Shown: positions 21,806 to 34,901, numbered from the stretch's first letter. The stretch: 64,000 nt of DNA from Lingula anatina (GCF_001039355.2 NW_019775624.1:150768-214767), one strand, 5' to 3'. The notes: a model not told the origin generated them from the letters alone. A program made the numbers and translations.

Positions 21806-24490
21806 CAGTCATATGGCAACTGGCTGCGCGTAGGAAGATATTCAGAACGGAGCGCGTGCGCTGATCGAAATTTTGTAAATTGCGTAACCTTCGCGGAAGT
21901 TCAAGAATTGCACTTTATTCTCTGCACAAGTACCTGTTGAAAATTAAGTCATGGTAGCAGAGTTAATTATGTGTATCATCGTGTGTGATTTACCTAGAAG
22001 TAAAAAGCAATGAATGAGGTAGATCTCGACGAAGTCGGCCAACTGGTCACTTTTAAATTTGGCCATAGCAACACTAACATTTTTAGATATCTCATGTCAC
22101 AGAAACTGTGCAACTTATTCACGTTAATGGAAGGTGGCTTTTTGCACGAGAAAATCGACTATCAAGTTTCATTAAAAACTAACCTGGCAACTTTTTTTTA
22201 CCAGTCGGGAAAAAAACTCCGATATTACTTATCACAAGGAGTTATAACTCCTTGCTTATCATTATTAGGCCTACTTATTAATTACTTATAATAAATGATA
22301 CCTTAGGGCTGGAGTGTACAAACTGTTATGTTTTATTATTATATCGTTTGGCAGAGAGGACAGGAAATGACTGGAATGTCATTTTCACAAGCCAGTTGGG
22401 ACGTTTTCTTTCGACTTCTAGGTGATTTATCTCTAGGGTGTGCAATAAAAAGCCATCTATCATCGCTAGAAAATAAAACTCACCATTCCATCACCTCTTT
22501 CTATGATACCATTCCCTTCCAGCACATCGTCCGAATAATCACCTCTGAAAAAAATCGTCAGCATACAGCGCCGCTTTGACACTATTGATCTCGAATTCTA
22601 ACGCGATATAACGCACATGAAATCAATCTCCAAGCTGAGGAGAGCGACGCAGACGAAACCCTTTAATTTTAAAAATTATTTCACACAAATCCATATTTGA
22701 ATGTTTCAAAGGTTTTATATTCCAAAGCAACTTTCCTCATTAAAATTACTTGCTTAACCATCCACCTTTACATATATGCAATTTCTGCACTACTGTATTT
22801 CACACCTTGGCCGTCAGACCATAGCAGAATCCATAGTTTATACAAGGTATGTGGGCAGTCAGCTGTTAAGGTGTTGTTAAGGTTAAGACTTAAGACTTTT
22901 ATAAAAGTTGTTGAAGACCTCTCACTTCCTTTCTCTTTTCATTTACTGAAAAATATAAATAGCACATTAGTAATCTGTCTTATCTAAATAAAATACAACC
23001 GATTAAACACCTGTAATAATAAAATCTTCGTTTTACTCCGACAATTAAGAAGGTTCTATAGAAAGTGTGTAACTCTACCCTTGACAAATCATAGCATTCG
23101 TTGAAAAATTGAGAAGTTCAGATCATGGTGAAAAGTAGGTCAAAGGTCAACTTCAAGGTCTCAGTGAGATTGCCAGAATATGACCTCCTATACAAGTTCA
23201 ATAGTAACTATGGGCGTATCTCTGCCAGTTTTCGAGATATAAGGGATAGAAAATTTGCAAAGTTTAGTTCAAAAATACATTTCCATGTAGGATTTGTCTT
23301 TATTATAAAGAATAAAACTGTAAGGCACTCTTAGTTTTGTTGTACCACTCAATGAGAAAATTACAATTAAAAAAATATGAATTAAAAAATACAGTTGGTG
23401 TAAAATTCACAATTGTCTGTAATTTTTCATTGAAAAAACCAAGTACCTAGTCCACTTGATTTTGATAAAATGTCGTTCATTTTTTTAAGAAATTTCGACT
23501 TGCCCCATTAAGAACATACAATTTTGTTGTTGAAGACATATCTTTGTAAAAGTGTGCAAACCAAAGCAACAAATTTTCAAACCCAAAATAATTCTGTAGA
23601 AACACCTAATGAAATACGAATATAATAAAATCAAATCAAAGCCTATGATCAAAGATTGTCATCTAGATTGAATCATTTATTATTGATATTTCAATCTAAA
23701 AGTGTGCAACCCAAAGCATTCGTATTCTCTAACCCAAAATAATTATGTTGAAACACCCACTGAAATTTTAAGGAAATCAGCTTTGACATCAAGATTGGGT
23801 CATTTATTATTGACATATCAATCTTAAAGTGTGCAACCCAAAGCATTCAAATTCTGTAGCCTGAAAAAAGTCTGTGGTAGCACCATCTGATTGTATTATT
23901 CATTATTACCGTTCAGTTAATTAAATTTTGAAATGAAAATGAGCCTGGTATAATTGTAGCTTTTCTACCATGTAGTATGAAGATCACATTACCAATTCTA
24001 ATATTAAATAAAATACGACTAAAAGTTTAGTTTTACTCCAAGAATCAAGAAGGTTCTAAAGATAGTAGGAAATTCTACCCTTGACAATTCACAACAATCG
24101 TCAATCGTTCAATTTTCAAGAAGAAGAAGTCGGTCCTATATTTCTTAACTAGAGGATCAGAGATGCGATACCGCCTCCGGATATTGTACCACCAGCTGGA
24201 GTAAGCGTATTCGTATGGACCCCCCCCCCCCCCCACCCACCCAAAAAAAAAAATAAATAAAAATAAAATAAAATAAAAAAATAAAAAACACCGCTCTTGC
24301 CTAGTACGCGATGTGATAGTGACGATTCTCAGCGGGGTTGAAAAGCATTGCATCACCACTCAAAATTTGTTCGGGGTATGATACTGTGAAATACGTATAC
24401 TGACTCACACCTTGAAAACGGGTAGTGTGGTCCGATCTACCGGTGAATTCGGGATCATTCGGTGCCGAGTCTGGTAGTTGGGTAGGCCTG
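21806..24490. other. Spacer between the two duplicated units, no gene supported
   Basis: A 93-codon plus-strand frame at 22010-22291 has no recognisable motif. Segment 22983-23103 is repeated at about 24005-24103 (AAGAAGGTTCTA, CTACCCTTGACAA). Between them a block with AAGTGTGCAACCCAAAGCA occurs three times (about 23548, 23699, 23826; period 125-150 bp). A C-run followed by A/TAAA-rich DNA lies at 24219-24290. Confidence 0.6.
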
Positions 24491-25123
24491 ATTTACGTCG
24501 TTTTGACTGCACAATGCCAAATAAACTTTGATGCATAAAATTCACTCATAGAAATAGGGTGTACCCTCCCCCTTCAAAAATGTACTCAATTTGAATGAAT
24601 AAAAGCACGTTGAAACTTAGATAACCGAGATATAAAAACTGCGTTAACACCTTGGGCATTTAGAAAACATACTGTACATATACTCCTCTGCGTCCTCACC
24701 AGTTTATACTTCATTACCCTTGGGGGTGTTCCATAAGTGATTTCCCGGTGGATGCTTTTTTTATGTGATTCTGGTCCATGGAAGGCCCAGTATAGATCAA
24801 AGCCCCCCACCCCCACCCCCACCCCCAAAGAAAAAAATCCCCCATGGCAAGGTCTCGCCTTCGGCTAAAACCGTAATGGCCGCCGCTGAATGGGTTGATT
24901 AGGTCACCTTAATGCCCATATCTTGGTAAGCGAATGTCAAAGAAAATGTTCTATGTATCAATTCCTTATGAGTGAGATACTGACAATCATTTGCCTATAA
25001 CGCCGTAACTAGGTCAGGTGGGGTGAGGTCCGGAGTATAAGACATTCATTCCTTATCTTAAAAGAACCGTTTTGGAAATTGCTGATGAAGGATCTAAAGA
25101 TAGCCCGTTCAAATACCCGTATG

Positions 25124-25129
25124 TTTATT
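25124..25129 (-). other. Candidate polyadenylation signal of SLC43 copy B
   Basis: AATAAA on the minus strand, about 200 bases after the stop codon of copy B. In copy A the aligned bases (about 12117-12123) no longer form the hexamer. Confidence 0.45.
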
Positions 25130-25326
25130 TAAAACCCCCGCTTGGCGATAGATATGAGAAGTAAACAAAATCTCTCGTAAAAGTAACTGGTGCCCTCTTT
25201 CATGCCTGATGCAAATACCAATAATGGCAAGAGAACGCAGAAAGCCACGTGATTTTTTATGAATGTGTTCCGAAAATGGAGTTAAACACTGCACGTGTTA
25301 GATACGTTGGCGGAAAGTTTTAAATT

Positions 25327-26720
25327 TCAAGCGTGCACGTCACTAGTCTCCTCTGTGAGTTTCATTTGAATGGCGTCATCTTCGCTAGCCTCTTTCTCGG
25401 TTTTGACCTTCACCTTTGCCACATAAACTGGCAGTCCGAACGTGAGACAAGATACTCCAACCAACAGCAAACTAAACTGAAAAACAGAATACCAAACGAT
25501 GTTCTAAATGTACATTAGAGGTTAAGACAGGAAACTTGTTTTAAAAGGTTTTTCATTTTTGTAAAGATGAAGGGTTTTAATGAGAGTGGAATTTTCACTC
25601 TACTGATATAATATGGTACTGGTAGTAGGCCTAAGTAGCTCGTATGCTGGAGGCTTAAATCGCACTAGGACTCGCTGTTTGCGCAACTGAGTCACAAATA
25701 TTGTTCCTTAAAATGTATCACAAACTTTACATATCTAATAAACTTGGGAGTGTGTATGTAGGAAAGGGAGAGGGGGAGAGAAGATTTCAATGCTGAAAAA
25801 AAGCAAACGATAGATCGCATTATATTGCGCATGGATGGACGACGTCGACGGCTGCAGACGACTTTTTAGAACCGGAAACACGACAGTGACGGAGTTAAAA
25901 ACTCAGAGAGAAACAAACTAACTTACAAAAGGCAAATATGTCGATATGTTCAATAAGCTGGAAAAAACTTAATTCATACTTACGTAGAGAGGGTCGCTGT
26001 GAAGTTTCTGTTTATACCAATGAAAAAGTGGGTACTGGAGCCCACCAAACACCGCCATCAGCGCCCTCTGGAGTGTGTAGATTTTGCCAAAATGTGCTAT
26101 TGGAAATCTGAAACAAAATGGTTGAAGTTTTCAAACTGTCTTAATTGCGACAAAGTAAAAGCGTCAGTTGATGGTGTATTATCCTATGCAAAACTGTTTA
26201 AAAAAAAGAACGATCAATGAACCCAAATCGTGATTTTAACCCAAATCTCTATTTTACTGACAATTATTCACCGGTCTTTATTTTCATCTCAACAATTACT
26301 AAAAATTAAAAAAAAAAAAAAAAAAAACTCAAAAGCGGATTTATAGATAACGATTTTCTTTTTTTACCATACAGACATAATTTCCAGATATTGATATTTT
26401 TAATGTGCTACCGGTATACGATTTCCGATTATGAGAGGCTTCAAGAAGCTCACTTACGCGTATGCAACGAATGCCGTTTGGATTCCGAAAACTCCCGATC
26501 TAAGCACACAGTGGAACACCATGGCTACGAACTGTACCTCGAGGTTAGGGACGGCACACAGTATCCAAACTATCAACCCCGACACACTGCCGATGAGAAA
26601 GGAGGGGATATACGTCTTTGGGTCAGCTAGAGGATAAAAATGAATATTATGAGATATGGATTGTGAATAATTGTGTACAACATCAACCCAAGGGTTGCAA
26701 TCGTAGTAACGTTATAATTA

Positions 26721-26768
<48 letters not shown>

Positions 26769-26854
26769 GACCTGGAGATCAGGAAAGGTAGAAGAGAAAG
26801 AGAGAGAGAATGTGTGTTTGTTTGCGTATATGTGCCTGTGTGTTGTGTGTGTTA

Positions 26855-26892
<38 letters not shown>

Positions 26893-29800
26893 CAAAAGAG
26901 AGGAGACCATGGGGAGGAGGGGGGAATACCATGTGTGGCATCTGCCCTCTGCTGTCTGTCCACTAAATACCCCAAGGCTGCTGAGGCAGGCATACTGACC
27001 ACCAGCTGTACGTACCCCACCACGTCCGTATACAGACTCACTTAAAAGAAAAAAATAGGTGAAAATTGAATAAAAAAATTAAAAACTGCGGAATACAGAT
27101 GCCTAAGGTCGTACAGTCGTTCATTTTAGATACACCATGTTAGGCAGCGCGATACCGAGAATAATCAAGTTAATTGTAGTTATTATATAATTAAATGTTA
27201 ATTTAAACAAAACCATTCATATTCAGACTTCTTTTCATCCAGTGGCATTTCTGACATTGTAGGCCTACATTTGTTTTAAAATAATATCACACCTTGCTGG
27301 ATATTCTTGTTGGACCGATAGTCTATAATGGCATTGAAACTGCCAAAGTAAAGCGTCACCAATAAAATATTGCCTGCAAACCACAGCTCCGACCACCAAA
27401 ACAAGGGTTCTTTTATAATTGACAGGAAAGATGTTTCGTTGCCGACAACGCGTGACGTGGCAGTGACGCCATCATCTTCTTTTACGTCACCACTTTTTAT
27501 ATTTCCACCCTGTAGGACTTTTTCATAGGAGTTTTGTGACGAGACCTTAATGAGACTGACAGTGTTCTCTTCTGTATCAGGGTTTTCATTTTCTTTCACA
27601 TGTGATTCCGACTGCGCATAGAAGCATTTGCACACAGCAAACGTACACGTTTGTAATTTGGAGTCGCTTTGTGATTGGATGCCCTTCTTGTGGTCATAAT
27701 GTCTCGGGGGGAGGAAGAAAGTTGTTGGAACAGCGATGAGGAACGTGACTGCAGCAAAGCATATCAAGGAAGAACGGTAGTGAATCCCACCGTCATAGGC
27801 AAGCTGTAAACAAAAAAATATCAAGATTCAGGCCCGTAGTAGTCTAGTGAGGTTTTTGAAAAAAGGCTCTGTATAAGAGGCAAGGGGCATTTTGGGGTAA
27901 AAGTTGGGAACCAGGCTTATTAGCATAATTTTAGGATGCTGAATCCGATTAACCCGGTTCCCAAGCGAAATTTTGCGTTTTTAACTGTCTAATTTGCAAA
28001 AAAACAAAATGGCCGCCATATTTCCTATTTTCTGCAATATCTCTGGAACTAGACAGGCAAATATGACAAATGAAGTGTCTTTACCTATATTTTCAGGGTC
28101 GAGGAACATTATTAAGATGTTTCTGTTAAAATTAGATTTACACATTTTTCCTAAATATGCAAATTAGGATCGCCATTACTGAAAAACCGTTTTACTTCTG
28201 TATCTCTGTAACTAGGTAAGCAAACATGACAAATGAAGTGTCTACACCTATGTTCTCAGGGTCAGGGAATGTGACAAATCAGATGTCTTGTCTGATTGGT
28301 AGCACTGACTTTGTGAATCGTGTCCGAGTAGCACCTTTCATTGTTTCTTCCCTGTATCTGTCAAACACTAGTCAATCTGCTGATAGTTAGAACCTGCCTT
28401 CAGAACTGCTCTTACGTATGTGTCAGCCAAACTACCAAAGGCCACTGCATTGTCAGGCTTTCCCAGTGAAATTGCCAGTGCTTGCCAATCAATTATAAGG
28501 CAAGGTGAGCAGAGACGGATCCAGGATTATTAGAAGGGGGGGAGTCCGCAGATGCAAAGCCTCACCCCCACTTGGCAACTGGTTAGGGGCCTGTTGAAGG
28601 GCCACGAACAATTTTGGTATTTAAGAGGGCGAACGGTGCCATTTGGTATGGTTTACAACTATGATTCAGCAGTCAAAATTATAATTTCAAGTGGGTGACA
28701 AGAATTCGAAGGGGGGGGGGGGTCAGGGCCCCCTTGAGCCCCCCCTCTAAATCCGCCACTTGGTTAGGAGTCATTCAGTTTAATTTCATCAGGGCAGAAT
28801 ACGTCTTCTTTTAACCTTTCTGTTACAGATTTGGTCTCAACGAAATCGTTTAGAAGCTTGAGAAACTGCTCAGACTTGCTATTAACACAGAAATGTTTCT
28901 GTATCGTCAATCATTTAATTGGATTCAAAAGAATATCAGAAAATTAAAGTTAAAATTCAAGAAATTTTGTAAATTAAAATGAAACGATACCAACGGGTAA
29001 CTAGTAATAGGCTAATGGAAAAATCGCTGAAATGGATGAGGTGAGATGTCATCGTGTACTTAAAGTATACACATACATATTGACATTTAATATTGAATAT
29101 TTTAGTTCAAAAGCAAAGTGTTCATAATAAATTAACTTTTTTTTAGAAAAATTGATCACATACGACAATTGTGATCAGGTATATGTGTAGCCAGGTGTGT
29201 TGGTTATTGTTCATTAGGTTGCTTTCTCTGAAGCCCGGTTATATTACGTAATATGTGGCATTTTCCCTGAGCAGTCCTCTTTGGCTGGTTACAGAATGCG
29301 TATAAAAGGGCAGCAGTGCTGCAAAATAAGTCTCTATATTTCGGCAATGTCCAGTCAAATAATTTGATATTTTGCAGACTGTTAGCTGATGTTATGGTAT
29401 GTGAACTAACGGCAGCAACTTGCCACACTATTGTTGCATTATGCCAGAATGGACTGAAGCAAACTGCTATTGCCAGACAACTGCATGTGTCCCAGGGAGC
29501 AATTTCTAACGTCTTACAAAAACACGCCCAGACTGCTACATTAACACAGAGACCACGGCCAGGACGTCCTAAAGTCACCAACAGAAGGGTAGACCGCATG
29601 CTTCTGCGGTTATGGCGCAACAACCGGACAAAGACAACTCTTGCTGTAAAAAATGAATGGCAAATTACCATTCAAAAGCATGTTTCTAGAACTCTAGTGA
29701 ATGCAAGGCTACTTTTAGTTGGCTACCTCTATTAACAGAGCAACACCAACGTCTGCGTCTGGGGTGGGCTAGACACCATTTGCGGTTCCAGGCACAGCAC

Positions 29801-31995
29801 TGGGTTCATGTAGATTTTTACAGATGAGGCAGGGTTTGAGTTCCACCACCGTGATGGCTGAATCAGTCAGTTAACTTCCAGACGAGTTACTGCACGAGGA
29901 TTGTGTCACACTACAGTGACTTGTGGCGGTGGCAGTATCTGTGTATGGGCCGGTTTCCACACTGGAGCCAAAACATTATTGGTGGGAATTGATGGAAACT
30001 TCAACCAGATAAAATAAAGGGACATTTTAGAGAATACTTGCTTCCAATTTGCAAGAAGGTGCTTCCAGGACAACTTCATCCTGCAAGATGACAATGCCCG
30101 ACCACACCGTGCCCATGCAATGGCTGCTTTTCTGCAAAACCAACAGGTAAACCAGTTGCCTTGGCCGACGGAATTCCCCTGACATGAATTCTATAGAAAA
30201 CCTGTGGGCATAAATCGCTAGCAGAATCAAGAGCTAACCTGTCCAGCCTACAAATCGGCACAAGCTTAGGCAAGCTCTGACTAATGCGTGTAACACAATA
30301 CTGGATCAAACTCTCAGAAACCTATCTGCATGGATCCCTGGCCAAGTGAGGGCTCTGGTTGCAGCTAGAAGAGGCTGCATGCGTTCTTATCAGTTCCCAT
30401 TTTTCACATTTGTCTTGATGATTCTGTTGTGTAAGAGAAAATCCTTACCAACTGATATTCTTGATAATATCGAGTTCATAAGTATTTAATACCTTGTTGT
30501 TATCAGCTAGAAAATTATCCATGCGCTGTTTATAACGCTGATTTGAATACGTATTTAAATTAAATTTTTGATGATGTATTCACATGGATTGATTTATTAA
30601 AGCCATATTGAACATAATAAAAAGTGTTTTTTCATCCATTATTAATATATGGGAAAAAATCAAAGAAAATATGTTTTTAAAAAATCCATTTAAATGTCAA
30701 GTCCGTACATTGCATCACATGAATTACTTGATTCAGCAAATCCCTCCATTGCATAAATAAGGTAATCTTTTTTAAATCTAGGTAAAAGGGGCAGTTGAGT
30801 GATCCAATATGTATACATCCCAATGACAGTGTTTAATTGCAAAATTCAATTTAGATTCGAATAATTGCTACAGTGTGACAGTGTAGCACTCATTGCTGAT
30901 TTGATTATAGTGAAAATGTCTTAACCACTTTCCCTAACGCTGAAAACATAGGTGTGGGCACTTCATATGTCATGTCTGCTTGCCTAGTTAACATATGAGC
31001 AGTTCTGAAGACAGGTTGTAACTATTAGCAGATTGACTTGTGTTTGACGGATACAGGGATGAAACAATAAAAGGTGCTACTCGGGCACGATTCACAAAGT
31101 CAGTGCTACCCATCAGACAAGACATCTGATTTATCACATTCCCTGACCCTGAGAACATAAGTGCAGACACTTCATTTGTCATGTTTGCTTACCTAGTTAC
31201 AGAGATACAGAAGTAAAACGGTTTTTCAGTAATGGCGATCCTAATTTGCATATTTAGGAAAATTACGTAAATCTACTTGTAACAGAAACATCTTAATAAT
31301 GTTCCTCGACCCTGAAAATATAGGTAAAGACACTTCATTTGTCATATTTGCCTGTCTAGTTCCAAAGATATTGCAGAAAATAGGAAATCTGGCGGCCATT
31401 TTGTTTTTTGCAAATTAGACCGTTAAAAACGCAAAATTTCGCTTGGGAACCGAGTTAATCGGATTCAGCATCCCAAAATTATGCCAATAAGCCTGGTTCC
31501 CAACTTTTACCCCAAAATGCCCCTACTATTCATCTTTTGTGGAAATCCTACTAGACTATAGCCAGCAATTTCAAGTGGGGGTTCTTTTTCTGAAAAAATG
31601 GACCCTTTACCATAAAATATTTGTGTACCTAGATCAAATTTTACCCAGAGTGGACCTTTTCCAGCAAAAGGGCGGTTCTTTCGAACCCCCCGAACTGAGT
31701 TTATAATTCATTTTATTCTACTTTTGTCATATATCAACGGGATGGTAACTGTTCATTTTGGTGGGAAGAGTACAATGAAACGAATTATCCTGGGGTAAAC
31801 GACAATTTTCTCATACTTCCCAATGGTCAATGAATTCCATTCGACATTTCAAGTAAGTCGATTGCTTATTTATTTCAGTGTCAGCTTTTTATTTTAATAA
31901 CTATTGTAAGGGGTAGGCCTACTGAAATTTCATGGAATACGAAATTCATGAAATACTGAAATTTCATGAGAATTAAATTTATCCTTATCATCATC

Positions 31996-32034
<39 letters not shown>

Positions 32035-34811
32035 TCCATAATTAGCGTCATAAAACTACCTTCACCAGCAACAAACTGAACGCGCTCATGCTGGCCGCTC
32101 CGTAGAGAAAGGAACGCAGCGTCGTCTTTCTGGTTGGGTATAACAGGGGCATGGTGATGTCAGTGGAGAGCAACATGGCCCCCCCTAGATAGTGGAAGGA
32201 CGCCCCGGGAAACAGTAACCATTCTGCCCCTGAAAGACAAAACAGCGGCGGTTACGAAAATATCACAAAAAGTGGCACAAAGTTATTTTAACAATTCGTG
32301 TTACATTTACAAAAACTTGTTAAAAGACCACGTCATGACTTTACTTATAAAATATTTTACTTCTATACATGTATGTAAAAAAAATGCTACCAGTAGTATA
32401 CTTTTTACTATATATGTATGCAAGCCGGTTACTAAGAACTTTCTGTGAACATTTGGTTTATAATATACTTTCAATGTCCGTGACGGGATACTTTAATGAA
32501 ACCTTGCAGCTGTTTTATTACAAGAAAAAAATGTTTTTTTTTTTTAAATAATAACTTTTAAGTTTCTGTAATGTTGGTAATTAACATTCATGGAGTGAGT
32601 CAAGGCCCGCTGGTGTTATGGAGTATTGGGAGGCATGTTGTCATAATGTGCGATACTTAAACAGCGGCATGTACCTCGTTCCCATACCTAGATCGATCTG
32701 GCAGGCTCGACCCATCTCCGAGGGGTTTCTCGCTAAATTACCTTCAGCTTAAGCGGCTCTGATGTCTGGCATACCTACTGAAGCCGTTAGGGGGTAATTA
32801 ACTATCGTTTTACGGCTTCAGTAGACGTGCCAGACATCTAAGCCGCTTAAGCTGAAAGCAGTTAAGCAAGAAACCCCTCGGAGATGGTTCGATCATGTTA
32901 AATCCGTCTAGGTATGGAAACGGGGTTTAACAGAAACAGGGAGAACGCCGCAAGTAATTGAATGGGGAAGAGAGAGAAATGGAGAGAAGAGGGGAGACTA
33001 AAGAATATCAAAGAACATAATTGTCGTGTGGTTTCTACCTCACATAGAAACTAATGTGGAGATTAATACCATCGTCAGAGAATGATGGAGTATGCAGGTT
33101 AATTTGTATATATACATTCCGTGATATTTTTACTCGATCAATGTGCCCATATGAAATTCACATTCGTTGGGAATTCAAGTATCTTCTCAAAACGATCTTG
33201 TGTCGGGTAAAATACACGGTTAATTTAGCAAGTGATGCACATTTTAAATCAAACCCTGTAGGCTCTATACAGGTACAAGTACACCTGTTTAATGACAAAA
33301 TAATAAAAAAAATAGATAGCGATTTTTCAATGATACCTTTTTTTATCAGACTACTCCACGTTCATCCTGAATTGATATATTTGATCATTCAGCTTAAAAG
33401 TGCAGACTAAACTACGGTCTAAGTTTCACAAAAAAAATTAATTAATTAAAAAAAACTGAAGGCGTTACAAGGTCACATGCACATATCTTACCCTATAAGA
33501 AACAGTGTTACAGCACTCTAGCTCATGGGCATCCTAGTCAAGTAAGCCAGGGAACTGACAGAGGTTTTTGTGTAACTCGGGCCAGGCGATCCCTGGTGCG
33601 TTGGACTGTGTGGTCTTACCTGAATTGAAGTAGACCGAATTTGGACTTATGGCTTAACCGTTAAGAGAAAACTTCGTTCTAAATCTCTTTGGTCAAACAG
33701 GCACCCCCGGTATGGTGTGTTGGACTGTCTTGTCTTACCTGGTTCTGCCATGGCCATCAGTAGTGCCCCGCCCACGGTTAATGTTCTACAAAAACGAACA
33801 AGAAAAAGGTCAGATATTACTATGTTTGTTAGTCGTCCAGGCGTACTTTTCTTTTTTTGAAATAATAAAGTTTTTAAATCTATTGCTGGACTTAGAAGTT
33901 AGTCTAATTGACCACGTTGCGTCTCCTCTAGAAGACTGGTTGAACGTTTCCTGCTGGGAAACGCAGCGTTGCCATTTTGACCAAAATGCAAATCCCGTAA
34001 TATATTTTTAAAAATTATTTACTTAGGTCAAATATTATATCAAAGTGCAAATATGTACTTTGGTGTGCTACATGTGTGTCTTATATCCAAATATATATAA
34101 TATCACATACATGCGTACACAAAAAAAAGCAATGCGCAAAAAACACAAATAACAACAATATTTATGCATTTTTGTTTGCAAAAAGGTATATAAAACTATC
34201 AAATTACCATAAAGAAAACTGGCACAAAAATATTTCTACCTCTACTAGGCAATATAATATACATATTATTTTTTTTTTCAAATATATCAGGTAAAGGTCC
34301 AAGTTCCCCCTTAACAAAATCACAGAAATTGTTTCTATAATATCAGGTCCATAGCCAGCACTTCCAAAGAGTGGGTGGGTGGGGGGGTGTCTGNACCCCC
34401 CACCCCCCACCCCACCCACCCACCCAGACTACGGGCCTGACTATTGATAGATCTTGATGGTACTACTTACATACTAATACCCCGAGCACACACACATCCG
34501 AACTGATCATAGATATACCCAAGCAGCGGCATGGCAACCTGAAGTAGCACCGTCACCGTGAAGACGAGATTCAACATCTCCTCTTGCTCGCGACACTCGT
34601 GGGAGACGAGCGTATCAAAATCCTCTTGCGTCGACCTGTTTAAGTCCGCCGACGCGTTCGTGCAGAGATGAGAGTAGAAATAAGCGTCCCTGAACACGTA
34701 TACCAAAGACTGCCAACCCACCATGCTAACGCTGTAGATGCTCACCTCCAAGGACACCAGAGTCGCCGCTAAGATCTTGTATAAACGTGAATACTCGTAC
34801 GTCGAGGTCAT
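25327..34811 (-). CDS. SLC43A3-like major facilitator transporter, copy B, complete
   Basis: Exons: 34811-34471, 33785-33739, 32229-32060, 27803-27293, 27040-26930, 26626-26458, 26107-25984, 25476-25327. All join in frame and give 540 residues (vertebrate SLC43A3 is about 490). Residues 13-40 form TM1 with the family's GWQSLVYVF. N52 and N58 are in NAS and NRS glycosylation sites in the first outer loop. TM2 ends in GYIYDQFG (98-105), the D-x-x-G loop of the superfamily. LLSTDITMPLLYPTRKTTL (about 150-168) and the last exons match TM4-TM12 of SLC43. A long polar cytoplasmic loop (about 220-310) separates the halves. The start is chosen because the frame has the family's N terminus and an in-frame Met with no better one upstream. 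SLC43 proteins carry large neutral amino acids (A1, A2) or purine nucleobases (A3); the substrate here is not known. The exon 5 donor is weak (GTATTC). Confidence 0.9.
26717..26892. repeat. ATT and GT microsatellites in intron 5 of SLC43 copy B
   Basis: About 17 ATT units (26717-26768), a GA-rich stretch and a GT run (about 26855-26891, CA on the transcribed strand) that begins about 40 bases after the exon 5 donor. Same layout as copy A at 13.7-13.9 kb. Confidence 0.9.
28510..28761. mobile_element. hAT-like non-autonomous element nested in the Tc1-like transposon
   Basis: Ends CAGAGACGGATCCAGG at the left and, on the other strand, CAAGTGGCGGATTTAGAGG at the right. About 250 bp, non-coding, homologous to 20692-20960 in inverted orientation. 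No clear 8 bp target duplication is visible. Confidence 0.55.
29388..30420 (+). pseudogene. Tc1-like transposase remnant
   Basis: The first frame (29388-29735) encodes a helix-turn-helix with ALCQNGLKQTAIARQLHVS, then the RPRPGRPKVTNRR linker typical of Tc1/Tc3 transposases. After stops and frame changes come FTDEAGFEFHHRDG (first catalytic Asp), CGGGSICVWAGF, then LQDDNARPHRAHA (second Asp) and, in another frame, NSIENLWA (catalytic Glu region). The DDE order is complete but at least three stops or frameshifts disrupt it, so it cannot make an active enzyme. A Tc1-family origin is clear. Confidence 0.85.
31736..31920 (+). repeat. Dispersed intronic repeat, copy in SLC43 B intron 3
   Basis: Paralogous to 14933-15115. 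It contains GGGATGGTAACTGTTCATTTTG and GACAATTTTCTCATACTTCCC. Confidence 0.6.
31998..32033. repeat. ATT microsatellite (SLC43 B intron 3)
   Basis: About 11-12 ATT units, the counterpart of 15164-15210 in copy A. Confidence 0.9.
32674..32926. mobile_element. Hairpin MITE P2 (copy B)
   Basis: Same element at the same intron position as 16182-16434: TTCCCATACCTAGATCGATC at the left, CCATCTCCGAGGGGTTTCTC, loop with AGGGGGTAATTAACTA, and a mirrored right arm. Confidence 0.8.
34345..34439. mobile_element. hAT-like short element with an internal N (34394)
   Basis: CAGGTCCATAGCCAGCAC at the left and, on the other strand, CAGGCCCGTAGTCTGGG at the right enclose G-rich then C-rich DNA joined at a single N. 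The junction of GGGTGTCTG and ACCCCCCAC at the N may be an assembly join within a collapsed palindrome. Confidence 0.5.
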
Positions 34812-34901
34812 CTTGTGGCTGAAGATAGGCCCTATATACGAGTGTATAGTCCTAATGTGAAGGGCTTGCGTGATATCTAATAGCAATATAACCCATTACA
34901 G

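Larger units (their letters stand above)
27840..31558. mobile_element. Tc1/mariner-like transposon with ~570 bp terminal inverted repeats (decayed)
   Basis: Arms 27840-28411 and 30997-31558 are inverted copies of each other over about 570 bp, starting TAGTCTAGTGAGG and, on the other strand, TAGTCTAGTAGG. TA (or TAG) is duplicated at the ends, which fits the TA target preference of the superfamily. Each arm holds two related blocks (ATGACAAATGAAGTGTCT, about 190 bp apart), and a third lies just inside the right arm (about 30925-30990). The interior carries a broken transposase (29388-30420) and a nested hAT-like element. It sits in intron 3 of SLC43 copy B and is absent from copy A. Confidence 0.8.
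27829..31696. mobile_element. hAT-like short element, split in two by a Tc1-like transposon
   Basis: The left piece CAGGCCCGTA (27829-27838) and the right piece starting TAGCCAGCAATTTCAAGTGG at 31559 form a continuous CAGGCCCGTAGCCAGC end once the insertion is removed. The right piece runs through G-rich and AACCCCCC sequence to about 31696. Related DNA occurs at 34345-34439 and 19702-19810 (CAGGTCCATAGCCAGCAC). Confidence 0.6.

Noticed and set aside
22010-22291. 93-codon plus-strand frame in the spacer
   Set aside because: No recognisable motif, no splice or promoter context, and it ends in a palindrome; not enough to call a gene.
29204-29671. 155-codon minus-strand frame over the Tc1-like transposase
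   Set aside because: Antisense shadow of the transposase reading frame, which carries the clear HTH and GRP motifs on the plus strand.
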